Of a stretch of DNA of 64,000 nucleotides, positions 24,324-35,800 are shown in pieces. Numbering within the stretch: position 1 is the stretch's first letter; the number at the start of each line of letters is the position of its first letter. Origin of the DNA: Asterella californica (lineage: Eukaryota > Streptophyta > Marchantiopsida > Marchantiales > Aytoniaceae); the NCBI GenBank assembly GCA_036924285.1, contig JAYKYS010000002.1, positions 39,881,501 to 39,945,500 on the forward strand. Direction: 5' to 3'. Below the pieces are notes generated by a model, which was given only the letters and a program-made list of their open reading frames with translations, searched no databases and was not told the DNA's origin. The translations under genes were made by a program, and so were the position numbers.

Positions 24324-24506
24324 TTAAGTCGCGGGGGTGCGGGCGGCATCGGTGCAATTCTCTTGCTTTGGTAAATTTACTCCGGGCCATTCCTTGCACA
24401 TACAAGCTTGGCCTGCGGGGACGTTCGCATAAACAGATGGAACGTGCTTACCGCACCCCGCCCATGTCGTTTTGCTGCAAGTGCCACACTTCACAGGGTA
24501 ACACAT
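24324..24506 (-). CDS. Small Cys-rich putative zinc-binding protein
   Basis: Sixty residues from ATG 24506-24504 to TAA at 24326-24324. The translation starts MCYPVKCGTCSKTTWAGCGK, followed by HVPSVYANVPAGQACMCKEW. Cys/His spacing (CxxC ... WAGCGKH ... CxC) fits a small zinc-ribbon-like protein that I recognise as a short conserved family in plants and fungi, with no assigned function. The minus-strand frame is open further upstream to 24698, but the family begins at this Met. The extra 64 codons are compositionally different and probably 5' leader. The last ~17 residues after the conserved WPGV may not be the true end if a splice site lies there. No partner gene is adjacent. Confidence 0.7.
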   Translation of the reverse strand: MCYPVKCGTCSKTTWAGCGKHVPSVYANVPAGQACMCKEWPGVNLPKQENCTDAARTPAT

Positions 24507-25189
24507 CTTCGTAGGACTTTTTTCTCTCTGGGAGCTCGAAAGCTGCAAGCTGCTGCGAAATCCTTCGCCCGGCAGTCCTTCCTCGGTAGGGTTGCACTTC
24601 GAATCCTGAAATTCTCCTGCACGAAAAACGACTTTATAGATCCGACTGCGATTCTCCGGATCGAACTCGGCTGAAACAGGGTTGATGGCGGGGACCACCG
24701 ACAGATAAGAGGCAGTTGCAGAAGCGACGAAGGCAGGCGATATCCGCTCTAAGGCACTTTCCTAGGGGGCTCCATCGTGTCCGACGGCAGTCTCTCGTCG
24801 CCAATGCCAATGCCATTCTTGCTCGCATAAATCGCCAAAGCACCCATCTTCCTCCAGCGCTGCCTTTTAGAGTGCGTTTCTCCGTCGCGTTTCCGGCCTC
24901 GAGCGTTTCCGGCCGCCCGCCAACCAGCTACCAGCCGTGGGTTCCACCAGTTCCAGTTCGAGTTCGAGACGAACTACTCCAAAATTTCGTTTCTTGAATT
25001 GATTTTCAGGGGGAAAGAACCAGATGCTAGAGAAGTGGCGGTAATTGTTTGGAGTAGTTTAACGGTGAAGATCAGACAAGCAGGTGTAGAGCTCAAGAAT
25101 AATTTAACTCAAACACTGAGGAAGATCGAAGTGTAAGGGAGAAGAGAAGAATAGATGTATGCAGGAGTTTTCAATTACTGGTGTGTGAT
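24507..25189 (-). promoter_or_regulatory. Probable leader and promoter of the small Cys-rich gene
   Basis: GC-richer than its surroundings (to about 25000), as expected for a gene start. Overlapping long frames on both strands (24408-24997) are a consequence of that composition. No clear TATA box was picked out. Confidence 0.35.
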
Positions 25190-25351
25190 ATTTTAGTAGC
25201 GATAGGCTTCCTTAGAGCTACTGATAGCGAGGCTTAGCCCGGTGTTCTTCCTCCCTTCGGTGCGTTGGTTGCTTAGCCCTTCGGGTCCTTCTTTCCCTTG
25301 TGAGGCTTGGGGGTCTTTCTATCCGTTGGCTATTCAGTGCGTCGCGTTTCT
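25190..25351 (+). repeat. Structured dispersed repeat R2, copy B
   Basis: The most complete plus-strand copy: TTAGAGCTACTGATAGC, GGCTTAGCCCGG, CTCCCTTCGGTG, GGTTGCTTAGCCCTTCGGGT, CCCTTGTGAGGCTTGGGGGT, CCGTTGGCTATTCAGTGCGT. It matches copy C in reverse orientation over its whole length. Several CTTCGG-closed hairpins are possible. Flanking GATAGGC also matches copy C. Confidence 0.85.
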
Positions 25352-28157
25352 TCGAAGAATAGAGATAAGCGGACGAGACAATTTAGAGAGAAGTGGGCAT
25401 TGGATACACTCTACATTTCTTGCGTCTTTGGCCAAGTGGACAACACTGTACACTTGGTCTTCCCGAAGGCACCTTGGGTCTTCGGGAGGGGCTCTACCGA
25501 ACTGCTTGGTAGGCCTTGCTTGGGTGTGACAGTTAAGGTTGCTCACTTCTCCCGGTCGCTTCAATGCCAGTTTGGGTCGACTGTGTCCTGCGGGCGCACT
25601 GTCTCATTGGCCGGTAATCCCATGTGCGGGTGATGCCTCAGTTGTTTCATTTATGGCGATTTTCTGCCGGGTGATAAAGTTCCGGGTTGGGTTTTCGCGT
25701 CAAAAATAAAGAAGATTTCCTTTTATTCAAAATGAGAAAAGGATAAGAGAAAAAGGAGAAAAGTGAATGTAAAACATGGAAGGAAAAGAAATTACGAGAA
25801 AAGATGTGTGCCTATCATGATCACCTCATCCATCGATGCTTTTTGTTTTGGACTTTCTCGTCTAATATTTTTTAAACATTTACCAAAAGTTCATTGTTAA
25901 ACATTTGCAAATTACGGACAGCACAGAAAACGTACATGGGGTACCAAAAAATAATAATCTCAGATGCAGTGAATAGAAAAGATTTTACATATGGAAACAA
26001 AATACTTAATTATATATGTGTGATAATTTAATGATAAGAAAATCTTTTATCTGGAAAGAAAATGACATTGTGAAAGGTCATACCTTGTTAGAAATAACAG
26101 AATCTAATTAAACGAGTCTATGTTAAGTAGAATGTACGGTGATACATGTTTTCCTACATATGTTCGTTAAGTATCTTTTCTAGCTCTTCTATTTTCTTTG
26201 AACTAAAAGAAAAATGAATTCATGGTACTAATGCAAAATATAATTATCTAAATATCTAAATATGCTGATAAATAAGAAAATTATTTAAAACAATTTCCGT
26301 TTATGGCACTAGTGTTCACAACCTTGTCCTTGTAACCTGTAGACTATATAATAACTAACTAGAAGTGTCTTCTAGTTCTCTTTTTCCTCCGAGTCGGCGA
26401 TAGCATTCGACCTTTTACGGTTGTTTTTAGTGCGAACCGTCAGTGCAAAACTTACCTGGTCCATGGGAAGAGCATGAACGTCGTTAGAGAGGAGAGTGCA
26501 ACGGACAGTCGGGGAAACACAACAAACTGGGGAGAGAAGAAGTGTCATTAAACGCTTGGTCCTATGCACACCAACAAGAATCAGATCTGGCAAGGAGTTT
26601 GGCTCTCCAGTTATGCAAAACGGTCGATGACGAGCATTTGCTTTCCAGCGAGCATGCTATCTTTTCTAGGCCACGGCACGAGAAGTAGGACGTTTCTGGG
26701 CTGGCTCCAAACCATATCTCTCCACACAGTAAGTCAAAACACCGTTCAGCTCTCTTCATGTATGACCAGACGCGAAACTAGCTAGAGATTCCATCCAGAT
26801 GTAAGCTGACATGAAGATGTCCCACGGAGCTTGTTTTCTCTTATAAGTGATCTCAGCTTTTCTTCTAGCTTTTGGTTGTTGTCTGGTGCTCTAACCTACA
26901 CGACAATATCTTAATATACCGATAGGTGTAGACTGTTAAATTGAAGGATCGTCTGAGCGTAGGATGTTTGCGTCCGAGTTACTTTCATAGCTTTACTTTC
27001 ACGGGGCACGGGAAGATCTAGAGAAGGAATTTCCATCTGACTGGTGAGCTGGAAAAAGCTGTATAAGGCTACCACATAACAAGTTTGAGACGTCAAGGGT
27101 GGGCACAGAATATCGTTGTTATCCCAGTCCCAGTCCGCAAGTGTAAATTTCTAATTCTAACGATCCAATGAGATGTCTGATCCCTCAAGGCATGTCTGAT
27201 CGGAGCTTGTTGACATTGTAGGAATGTCAGTTGTGGTCCTGTAGCTCGTTTCTCCTAAGGATTTGAGTACACCGTCAGGAACAGTTATCCCGAGAGAACG
27301 TTTTCATGTCTTTCGTATATATACAGCCACTGTGCCGGTCACTGTCTTGAGTATGCATCGAAAACTTAAGCGGTAGATTTTACACTTACGTCTCTTTACA
27401 ACACGAACGTCAGTTTTCCCTCGTTTCCTCACCTAGTACAGCATTCATCTCCGGCGGAGCAAGAATCGTCTTCTCCGTTGTGATAGTAGGGGTCCACCGG
27501 ATCCGGATCCTGATGCAGTTAAGCTAAACACTACATAATAAGTAGTCTCTCTTGATAGTGACAGCAAGTCCGGTCTTAAGGCACTGAAGGGAAATCCCTG
27601 TCCTGTCCATGTACTTACTTTCTTTGCAGTCTCTTCATGTTTCTTACTTGAGTAATGCTGAGACACCCTCGAGGACTACATACGTCTACCACTTAGGATA
27701 TGATGTATCACTGATCCCCTTCATTTCTTGACCAAGTCCGTGGACACCTGTACAGAAGTCTAACATCGATAAACAAACGCAAGCTGGTCGTGAAGAATCA
27801 GACTGAGTCTGCCATATCCTCTGAGGAAAGATGTCATATCGTAAGTGCAGGTCTAGCTAGATCTGGATACACAAAGCTAGAAAATCTCCTTAAAAGTTTA
27901 CTGGATGGCAGCTGGTTTTATACTAGACTACCATGAAAACTGCTCAAGCACAGAATCGGATAGCTTTTGAGTTCAAGATCGACACGATACATGAACGAAG
28001 TCGTATCAGATTCATAAACCCATAGACATCGCATACTTGACGGTCACAGAGACAGTTCTCCAATGCAAATAGACGTCTCCAGCTGAAGCATGGACAAGGT
28101 AATGCCACTGGTGACGCACGCATGCACGTCGGGAACTCAGATCCTTGATTCATCACG
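25352..28157. other. Intergenic, no gene recognised
   Basis: Overlapping frames just after R2 copy B (25242-25633) may be the body of the same element but show no domain. The interval 25640-26350 is very A/T-rich. Frames at 26372-26785 and 27445-27666 are unrecognised. Confidence 0.4.
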
Positions 28158-28196
28158 TACTTCAGAGCAAGCTATTTTATAGCTTGCTCTGAAGTA
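28158..28196. repeat. Perfect 18-bp palindrome with a 3-nt spacer
   Basis: TACTTCAGAGCAAGCTAT, spacer TTT, then its exact complement. No T-tract or gene end next to it suggests a terminator. Confidence 0.93.
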
Positions 28197-29351
28197 GGGT
28201 ATGAGCATGATTTTGGAAATGGAAGTCACGGATTTGCTTTGACTTTCACGCTGAAGTACAGTACGTCGGTCGGTGGCAAGAATCAGGCGCGTGGAGATAT
28301 GAACCCTGGAGATGCTTTAGTATTTCCTAGGGCCATGTGCACTTTGAGCTCAGCAGGCTTACTATAATGGCGGTCAATAGCCAGCTGAATCTAGGTGCCC
28401 TTGTAAGCATTCCTGAAAGTGATTGTACCTCTAGACTTGCTTTTCCACTTAGCCTCTTAAGTCACCACTCTCACCCTCACAAGCGAATAATATGCATAGT
28501 GCCCTACTGAACGGTAATGTGAATTGTAATCATGGTCAAGATCTACTCAAAAACTGCCGAAATCTGAAAATGTGTTTGTTTCTAAACTCTAGGTGCAAGA
28601 CATGGCAGGATCGATCGCTCTTGAGTGCTTTTTTCTGATTCTTTTCCTTGTCAAGAAGCGATTAGGATTAGGCCCGCAACGCCAACTTGGACGCCTTTTT
28701 CGCTGTGGGACTTTCTGCAGCCGAACGCGTATGTTGCTGCTCTCGCACAGTCTAATACCCTCCCTGCAGGAGAATTCGACTCCTCGGCCCCCTGGCTACT
28801 GCAAACAAGCAAATAGGGGTGTCAAAGTTGTTACCTTCTCGAAAGACTTTTGACCCACGGGAGGGAGTTACGACTTCGACCAAGTTTTTCCGGATGTTGT
28901 CTGCGGGCACCTCTGGAGGTATCGCAGAAAAACGCAGCGGTCGTCTTCTAATTCTGATCCGTTTTCTCTGTATGTCTTTTGCAGTAGAAAAATCTACACT
29001 TCATTATAATGATTCCAGGTGACAGTGCGTAAAAGTAATTAATGAAGACACTGTACTCTCAAATAATTAATACAATCGAAACTGAACCGCGACAAAACTA
29101 GCAGCTCAAATGGTCCGGTTCTCTCCCAAACGCAGTGAGGAATATTATGAATTAACTTTGACACCCGCTAATAGGGCCATTCAAACCTTTTCCGTATAAG
29201 TTTATGAATCTTACTGTAAATTGTACGTCTTTTGATATAACTTCCCTAGTGAACATGCTATAAACTTATTTACTTAATAATGCCATTAGCGCCATTAGCG
29301 CCATTAATGCCCATGGCTTTTCATGCGTGCAATGATTTGACTGTGGAGACA
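28197..29351. other. Intergenic, no gene recognised
   Basis: The frames 28593-28853 and 28819-29022 (+) have no recognisable domain. GCGCCATTA repeats occur at 29285-29310, just before the next element. Confidence 0.4.
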
Positions 29352-29429
29352 CATAAAACGAAGGGTACAGTAGTGTCACCGTTTCGCAAACATAAAACGA
29401 AGGGTACAGTAGTGTCACCGTTTCGCAAA
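29352..29429. repeat. 39-bp perfect tandem duplication over a transposon end
   Basis: CATAAAACGAAGGGTACAGT... occurs at 29352 and 29391 without differences over 39 bp. It duplicates the left terminal repeat of the MITE described next. Confidence 0.93.
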
Positions 29430-29782
29430 CTAATGAGGACTTAATTAAGGTCCTCATTAGGGGACTTTCCTAAACGCGATTTCCTCTGGACACAGGCCGC
29501 ACAGTAGTGCTGCACTTTCCTACTGTGCGGCAAGGACCCTAAGACGTCAAAACGAACACTGAGAAGATCGAACCCAAGACTTCCTTCTCCTACACTCGAA
29601 TTCTCACCACCACGCTACCACGAGGTGATGATAAAATCTTCTCCCACACAGTAATAAAGAAGTCTCACTCGATCTTCACATCTCCTGTCCAAATTTCTGT
29701 CTTGCTTATCCGGATTCACGCGTGTCGCAATTAAGCTGACACAAGAGCCACTGCATTAGTTGGTTAATTGGTGACACTACTG
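29407..29782. mobile_element. Tc1/mariner-like MITE candidate
   Basis: Left end TA-CAGTAGTGTCACC (29405-29419) and right end GGTGACACTACTG-TA (29770-29784) are exact complements flanked by TA on both sides, the target-site habit of Tc1/mariner elements. A second complementary block, ACTAATG / CATTAGT, lies about 9 bp inside each end. The inside has further hairpins (29430-29460; GCCGCACAGTAG at 29496-29507 with its complement at 29520-29531). No transposase. The left end could equally be the first tandem copy at 29368. Confidence 0.6.
29556..29628 (-). repeat. tRNA-like segment (SINE head candidate)
   Basis: On the minus strand, TGGTAGCGTGGTGG (29620-29607) resembles a pol III A box and GGGTTCGATCTTC (29575-29563) a B box. 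The 45-nt distance between them equals that in a tRNA. Acceptor-stem pairing is not evident, so this is a tRNA-derived repeat or tRNA relic and not a tRNA gene. Confidence 0.4.
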
Positions 29783-30161
29783 TATCATCCCATAAGACGG
29801 CTAGAAAGAAAACTGAAGGAAAGTTGTTCGAGTGACGAGCTAGGCTATTTAAAGTTTTTCTTAACATGCCGAGAATTACAAGAAAAGAAGATACTGCTAG
29901 TTTTTTATGTATTTATTTCACAGATCCCATGTGCGATAAGATTTGCTTGTGCGGGTCTCTCGTGCGATAAGATGATATTGACAAGACCCTTACTGGTTAC
30001 AAACAATCCTCGACTGCCAATAGGACGTTGTCGTAGCGAGAGCCTTTCCTTTGAGCAAGGGCGTACCTTCTGGCTGTGGCTAGTGATCAGTGCACAGCAG
30101 AGCGACTAGTATCTCGTAGATTTTTCTCTAACTTCCTCGATAACTAAGCACTTTCTTTCTC

Positions 30162-30824
30162 TCAGTAAAGGGTCAAGATAACTACACGAAAACGTTGGAT
30201 GATCATGGGCACGACAAACGGGATATGTGATGACATGATCTCTCGGTAGTATTCCTCTCCAAAGTTTCTCACTACTAGGGCTTCGTACATGGCTTTGGGT
30301 CGACAGATGTGTCTTATCTCGCACTGGGTGTTAAAGTTTACAAGAGGGAGCTGATTTAGATCCATCCTTCGTTAGATGAGGATAAAGACGGTGAGATCCC
30401 ATTCTTGGCCGTAAGTGACAACAGGTAAGATCACAGGGACAGGCGAGAGCATGACTTGCGCGGTAAAGTTATGCCCGAAGGATCCTATCAGAAACTGTTG
30501 AAAGTGAACTCGTTCCATATACATCAGTTTAATCGAGAAAGGGTTTCGAAAAGGGAATCTGGGCGGTAAGTAGAGTCCTTCGTCCATCTCTCACCACATG
30601 TGCACTCCAACTACAAAGGTATATCGATCTATAAACATCTGATACAATCTCATAGGATCACCACGATCTCTCCACGAACAATCTCTTGGATTTCTCAAGA
30701 TCGAATCCCCCACACAAGTCACTCCCCTCTGCTTAAAGGTTTCGAACCCCCACAGAAGGATAGGTGCAAGTCCCCTAACAGAACAACCCCAGCCACACGG
30801 ACCGATGAGGTGGCACACATGCAC
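30162..30824 (-). pseudogene. Unidentified protein, one frame broken by two stops
   Basis: The minus strand stays in a single frame from 30824 to 30162, interrupted only by in-frame stops just after 30591 and 30372. The pieces join smoothly (MFIDRYTFVVGVHMW, then EMDEGLYLPPRFPFRNPF, FQQFLIGSFGHNF, QLPLVNFNTQCEIR, ALVVRNFGEEYYREIM). The composition is that of a genuine globular protein, rich in aromatic residues and Pro. I do not recognise the family. An additional minus-strand frame at 31165-30719 in another phase may be its N-terminal part. The first stop follows a Trp codon. It is likely a decayed transposon or lineage-specific gene. Confidence 0.5.
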
Positions 30825-32830
30825 ATCGCATGTTTGGTGCCGTCATACTCATCCAAGTGTAGGTCGACGGGTTGAAAGGTTCTAATGTATGCACCGTAAC
30901 GTGTCCTAATACAAGAGACTAGGCTAGATAGGAAGTCGACTTTACAGGTCAAGGATCGCACTTTGCCACGTTGAGTGCGAACCTGACAACCACATGACGT
31001 GGTTACAACGTAGGTCACTAAAGTCTCATCTACGCCTAGAATACACCCCAAAGCAACACAAACGTCACACTGGACGCTTCTCTGCCAGCTGCCGTAACAA
31101 GACTCGAGACCTAGAGTAGATATCGTTGCCGATACAACGCGGCAGAGAAAACAGCGAACTTTCACACATGATAGATACAGATCTACAGTTCAGTCTCCTC
31201 TCAAACTTGCCACGTAGGTAGGATACTAAAATCTCTACTTACAGGTCAAATTTCAGGAAGATCTGACGGCTAGATCTCCTCCCACAATTAACACAAATCC
31301 ACAGAAACTAACACGCACTTCCAATCTCAGATTCAGGACAGAAGCTTCTTCGACTAAATGAACCGTCCACTTCCACTCCAACTTCCTGTGCTATCAATTC
31401 AGAAGGTAAACTCACTACACAGGAAATTTGAGCCGATTTGACCGTTCTGATCGTCCTCCATAAATCTGCAAACTCGCTGCTTCAGATTGACAGCTTTCTG
31501 CACCCCGTTGCCTTCAAATCGCCATTGCGCTCAATCCGCACAACATCCGGTGGTGAAATTTGTGATCAGAGCTTCAGCAGCTGACAGACTACAAGTCCAT
31601 GAAATCTGGTCTCAATCTGACGGCTCAATCACTCAAACCTCTTAATCTTACAATCGGAAGAGAAACTCTTGTACTCTCATCACTCTATGAACTTCAAATC
31701 GCCATAACGTATGCCCTGGACCTCCAAATCGAGTGAAATTTGTGGTCAGATTGCTCCTCCCGTCGAGAGCTCTCCGCCCATGCCCTCTGATCTTCAAAAT
31801 CCCTCGTCAAAGTGCCCCGAACCTCCCAGAGCGCACACTTAGGTAGAAGACAAGTTATCTTCACTTTTGGGTGGACCAATGGGAAGCTAAAGGACTCAAC
31901 CTTGTCCTTTTCTGCCCCATGGAGACCCCCAGCAGATAATAGTGCATTCTAAGCTCATAAGAGCAATGTTTTAGATCCCATTACACCACAACTTCTACAA
32001 TTATGTGCAAAACGCACTTATACGCGTAATTTACATACTAACTGGTCCCACAACAGGACAACGTAACAGGCTGACATGACCAGTTCGTGAGTGACAAGGA
32101 ACGCATGCTGACTGACGAAGATCGAATTAAGACGGGTGATATGAGACGCGAAAGTAATTCATGGAGTTCACAGTCAGTGAAGGAGAATTGATTCCAAGAG
32201 CGAGATCGGAGACGTGAATTGCAGGTGTGACTAAACCTTCCAAATTCATTGATCAATAGACTGCAAACTTCACTAGACTTGCGATCCGACTTCACTCCAT
32301 CCTATCGACCGCACAATTCGAATTCAATCGTGAACAGGCTTGTTGCGCTAGGCGTTCCACCTCTAAATCCAAGCGCACTCTGTGCATGTAAATGATGCAT
32401 TCCTTGTCACGCACTCAGGTATCCACGCTGCTCATGTAAACGATGAATTCTTTGTCACTCACTCAGATATCATTCCATGTCAGACAGCTATGTCCCGCTG
32501 GCTGTCGAGGACTGTTTGTAATCGATAAGAGGCGCTGTCAAGATCATCTCATCACGCGAGGAGCCGGACAAGCAAATCTTATCGCGCATGGGGCCTGTCA
32601 AGTAAATAAATGACTAGTTTTCACTTTTTGAGTTTGAACTGTTTGTTTTTAATTGAGGAATGTCTTCACAACTTTCTCGGGACATCTCGTTGTTGAGAGG
32701 AAATTCTATATTTTTTTATATATCTTTTTTTTTTTGGTGGCAGAATGTCTTCAGAAAGTTTTCGGAATGCAGATAGTATCGTGGTTAAAAAAAGTTAATA
32801 TTGTTAGCTATTTATTAATATTTTTATAGT
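30825..32830. other. Unclassified repeat-like sequence, possible retroelement flank
   Basis: No domain seen. The segments near 31695-31760 and 31505-31560 repeat the pattern CAAATCGCCAT...GTGAAATTTGTG.TCAGA, and 32390-32470 repeats GTAAA.GATG.ATTC.TTGTCAC. GGACCAATGGGAA near 31870 has a counterpart at about 46028. The style resembles leader sequence of plant LTR elements but no LTR pair was found. Confidence 0.3.
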
Positions 32831-32835
32831 GCTCC

Positions 32836-33020
32836 AGTCTTCTTGTACCTTATGGTTTGCGTCTGGATCTTTCTGTGTTTCTAGGTTTGGACTAACAGGT
32901 AATATTTATAAAATATATTGATTTCTTTTCTCAACTTGGTATAGAATTTTCACTTAATATTTATATATTTTCCTGAAAGTTCTCAGAAGTTCATCTTGCA
33001 TGCTTATTAAACATGAGGAC
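32836..33020 (+). repeat. Dispersed repeat family R1, copy 3
   Basis: Shares with copy 2 the order CTTATGG, TCTGTGTTTCTAG, TAACAG, TTTATAAAATAT, an AT-rich spacer, AGTTCATC and GCATGCTTATT. The upstream hairpin part of R1 is missing, so this copy is truncated. Confidence 0.6.
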
Positions 33021-35200
33021 TTCAGTATATACTTTATGAACAAAGAACTTTAACAGTTAAAATTATTATTTTTTGCTAATAGTATTATTCTAGAAGAACC
33101 AAATCTGTTAAATAAGGAGTTAAATTAAAACCCTCTTAGAGCTTTACAAAGGTGTGATTAACTTCACAACTAAGTATTCAACATCCTTGAGAAATATCAA
33201 ACAAAGTTCTGGTGGTTTCTAATTAAACAAAACTTGTCTTCTCCCTAACCTAAAGTAATCGGGAAAGAAAAAAAGGTTTAGTGAAACATATTGGAAGCTT
33301 GCGTTATGTCCAAGAAGGCAATTCTAATGTTATTGTGTTCCCCAGATTACATGATACTATATATCATTCATTCTCTCTCCATGGCTGGCTCTTTCAAAAT
33401 ATTATCTTATTTTGAAATTTAATACATAAACATGAAGTTTAGACACAATGAGACTGAATTTGCAGTAAGATTTTCCAATCCAGACGTTTTAGTAGAAATG
33501 ACCACTTGTATAAAGCATATCTATCAAAAATACAAGTTAACATAAACAATATTGTTAAACCATGAAGTCTTAGAGTTTATCATTAAATACAACAAAAGGT
33601 GTTTCATTGCAATTGAAGACATTGGTTGTTTGTTTTGACGACGTGGGTGTTGTATTTTTTCTTTTGGTATAGAGATGTTCATCTCTTTCTTAGTGCAGTA
33701 TGCTTTACTGAATTATGATAAGAGAACATTTCACAAAATGTGATGTCAGATTTCTCTAGTTAAGCTGAACAAGCTCTAGAATCTTAAGGTGAAACGTGTT
33801 CAATTCAGAATCATATTACATGGGTAGCATAAAAAATATGTTGTATGTATATATTTTTCTCTCCAAAATATGATCTTATGTTGAACTTTAAAAGAGAAGT
33901 TTGAATTTAATTCATGACTCATTCAGCTTGCATTTCATTTGCAGTCCTTAAATAAAACGTTCTGGTAGAACGGACACTTGTATAAAGTATACATTCAAAC
34001 TTGTTATTTGAACTTTTTGCATCTTATAGAGTAGTGTTTGCAGGGTTGTTTAATCAAATGTTTAATATAGATATCAACTTCTGTAAATTATCCATGTCAA
34101 CAAATTATACTGTTTGTACCATGTGGTTAATTTGTGATGATAATAGTCTACCACAGATGGAAAATTTTACAGTTGGATAACATGATTTAGTCTCACAAAA
34201 GTATCACTATTTAAACTAGTTTGTTGTAAATCTAAACTAGTTTGAACTTTCTCTTGGAGAGATTATATATAGTTATCTCTCGATTCTGAATCTGAGAAAG
34301 AAAGAGACCTTTGGGTGTATTTATTCTATTAAATGACTGTTAAAGAAAAAATAACTTTAAACTTGAATAAATCTCAAATGCATAGCTCCCCCATTCCACT
34401 GCAAGCGCAGCAACTTGTTTCTAACTTAAATCGGACCTTTAAGGTTTCAGACTGCTCTTGCTTACTCATACCACTGACCCGCCATTGAGAGTGACTTGTT
34501 GATGAGGTATAAGTCAAGAGTCGATCATCTTATCTTCTCTTGTAAATATGATGAAGCAAAGCAACAAACCACGTGCAGACTGTACTCGTTGCAATCACAA
34601 ATATAAGAACTGTCGGCTGTGACAAATTGTAAGGGCATGAGTAACAAGCGTATACATTAAGGGTTCGATTAAGTTTAAAAGAACGTGAGAGGGTTCAATT
34701 AAGTCATGACTTGGACTTCTTTGATTGGTAGTTGAAGTTTGAAAGATGTCATTGAAATTCTCAATCAGGTTGTAATCACATATCATTTCAAAGATTAGTG
34801 TACCACAGTGCTCAAGGAGTTTTCTCGTGAAAGACTTTTAAACATATCGGTAATTGTCGAATTTTTTACCAAATCTACACTAAAAAGACAGATTTGGTCC
34901 AACACTGGAACCTTCGAAAAGTACTGGAAGTAACTACTCTAAAATGCAAAACTCTTCGAGCATTGGTCTACCTTGTAGATACGAGTGTACAATGGTGTTA
35001 TACTTGAAGGTGTCAGATGTCCTTATTCATTTTTAAAATCTGTAATCTTTATTTTTTAGTTGCAAATAGGAGATGGGTACATGTGCTGAAGATAGTATCG
35101 ATTATAGACATTACACTATCTTCAAGCCGATGCCCTTGAAGCAGCCATTCAAACCTAGAAACGATGTGAAGAAATTAGGCCCTGAACTTCAGTTATTAAA
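33021..35200. other. AT-rich intergenic block, no gene
   Basis: Only short A/T-driven frames. Segments around 33430-33560 and 33885-34000 repeat each other (TTGCAGT..., GTAGAA.TGACCACTTGTATAAAG.ATA), an old local duplication. Nothing coding. Confidence 0.4.
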
Positions 35201-35204
35201 TATG

Positions 35205-35578
35205 AGTTCACGACTGAATAACAAGGTCCTATGATTCTACGTAAGGTCCGTTTTGCTGAATAACAGGGTCATGTTATTCAGCATAAAGATCGTGAAGCTG
35301 AATTACTGAGTCATACCATTCTGCATAAGGGCCGTTATGCTGAATAACAAAGTCACGTCATTCCACTTACTTCAGACCTTTGAATGGACGTTATATTGAA
35401 TAACAATGTCATGTTATTCAGCATAAGGGTTGTGAAGTTGAATAACAGTGTCATACCAGCGTAAGGTTAGTTATGCTGAATAACAACGTCATGCTATTCC
35501 TCGAACTTCAGACTTTTGAATGGACGTTATGCTGAATAACAGGGTCATGTTATTCAGCATAAGGGCCGTGAAGCTGAC
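35205..35578. repeat. Minisatellite of hairpin units
   Basis: Repeated GCTGAATAACAGGGTCATGT followed by TATTCAGCATAAGG. Each unit contains GCTGAATAAC and its complement GTTATTCAGC about 8 nt apart. Six or more copies are recognisable, and a longer-order unit of about 137 bp is marked by CTTCAGAC.TTTGAATGGACGT at about 35371 and 35508. It ends next to R2 copy C. Confidence 0.88.
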
Positions 35579-35639
35579 GGTCTACGTTGCAGTCCAACAC
35601 GAGCCAAGGGTGTGAACAATAACGTTTAGTTCGGGATTA

Positions 35640-35800
35640 ACGCGACCCAATGAATAGCAAACGGATGAGAAGACCCCATCAAGCCTCACAAGGGAAAGAA
35701 AGGACCCGAAGGGCCAAGCAACAACCACCCCGAAGGGTAGAACATCGGGGCTAAGCCCCGCTATCAGTAGCTCTAAAATCGCCTGTCGCACTTATAATGT
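35640..35800 (-). repeat. Structured dispersed repeat R2, copy C
   Basis: On the minus strand: TTTAGAGCTACTGATAGC, then CGGGGCTTAGCCCCG (perfect stem with a TTA loop), ACCCTTCGGGGT, GGCCCTTCGGGTCC, CCCTTGTGAGGCTTGATGGG, CCGTTTGCTATTCATTGGGT. It matches copy B end to end and retains the cleanest hairpins of the four copies. The minus-strand frame here (35582-35791) is only the repeat translated. Confidence 0.87.

Noticed and set aside
24408..24997. Long overlapping plus-strand frames opposite the small Cys-rich gene
   Set aside because: Arg/Ser/Leu-rich shadow translations produced by GC-rich leader sequence; no domains.
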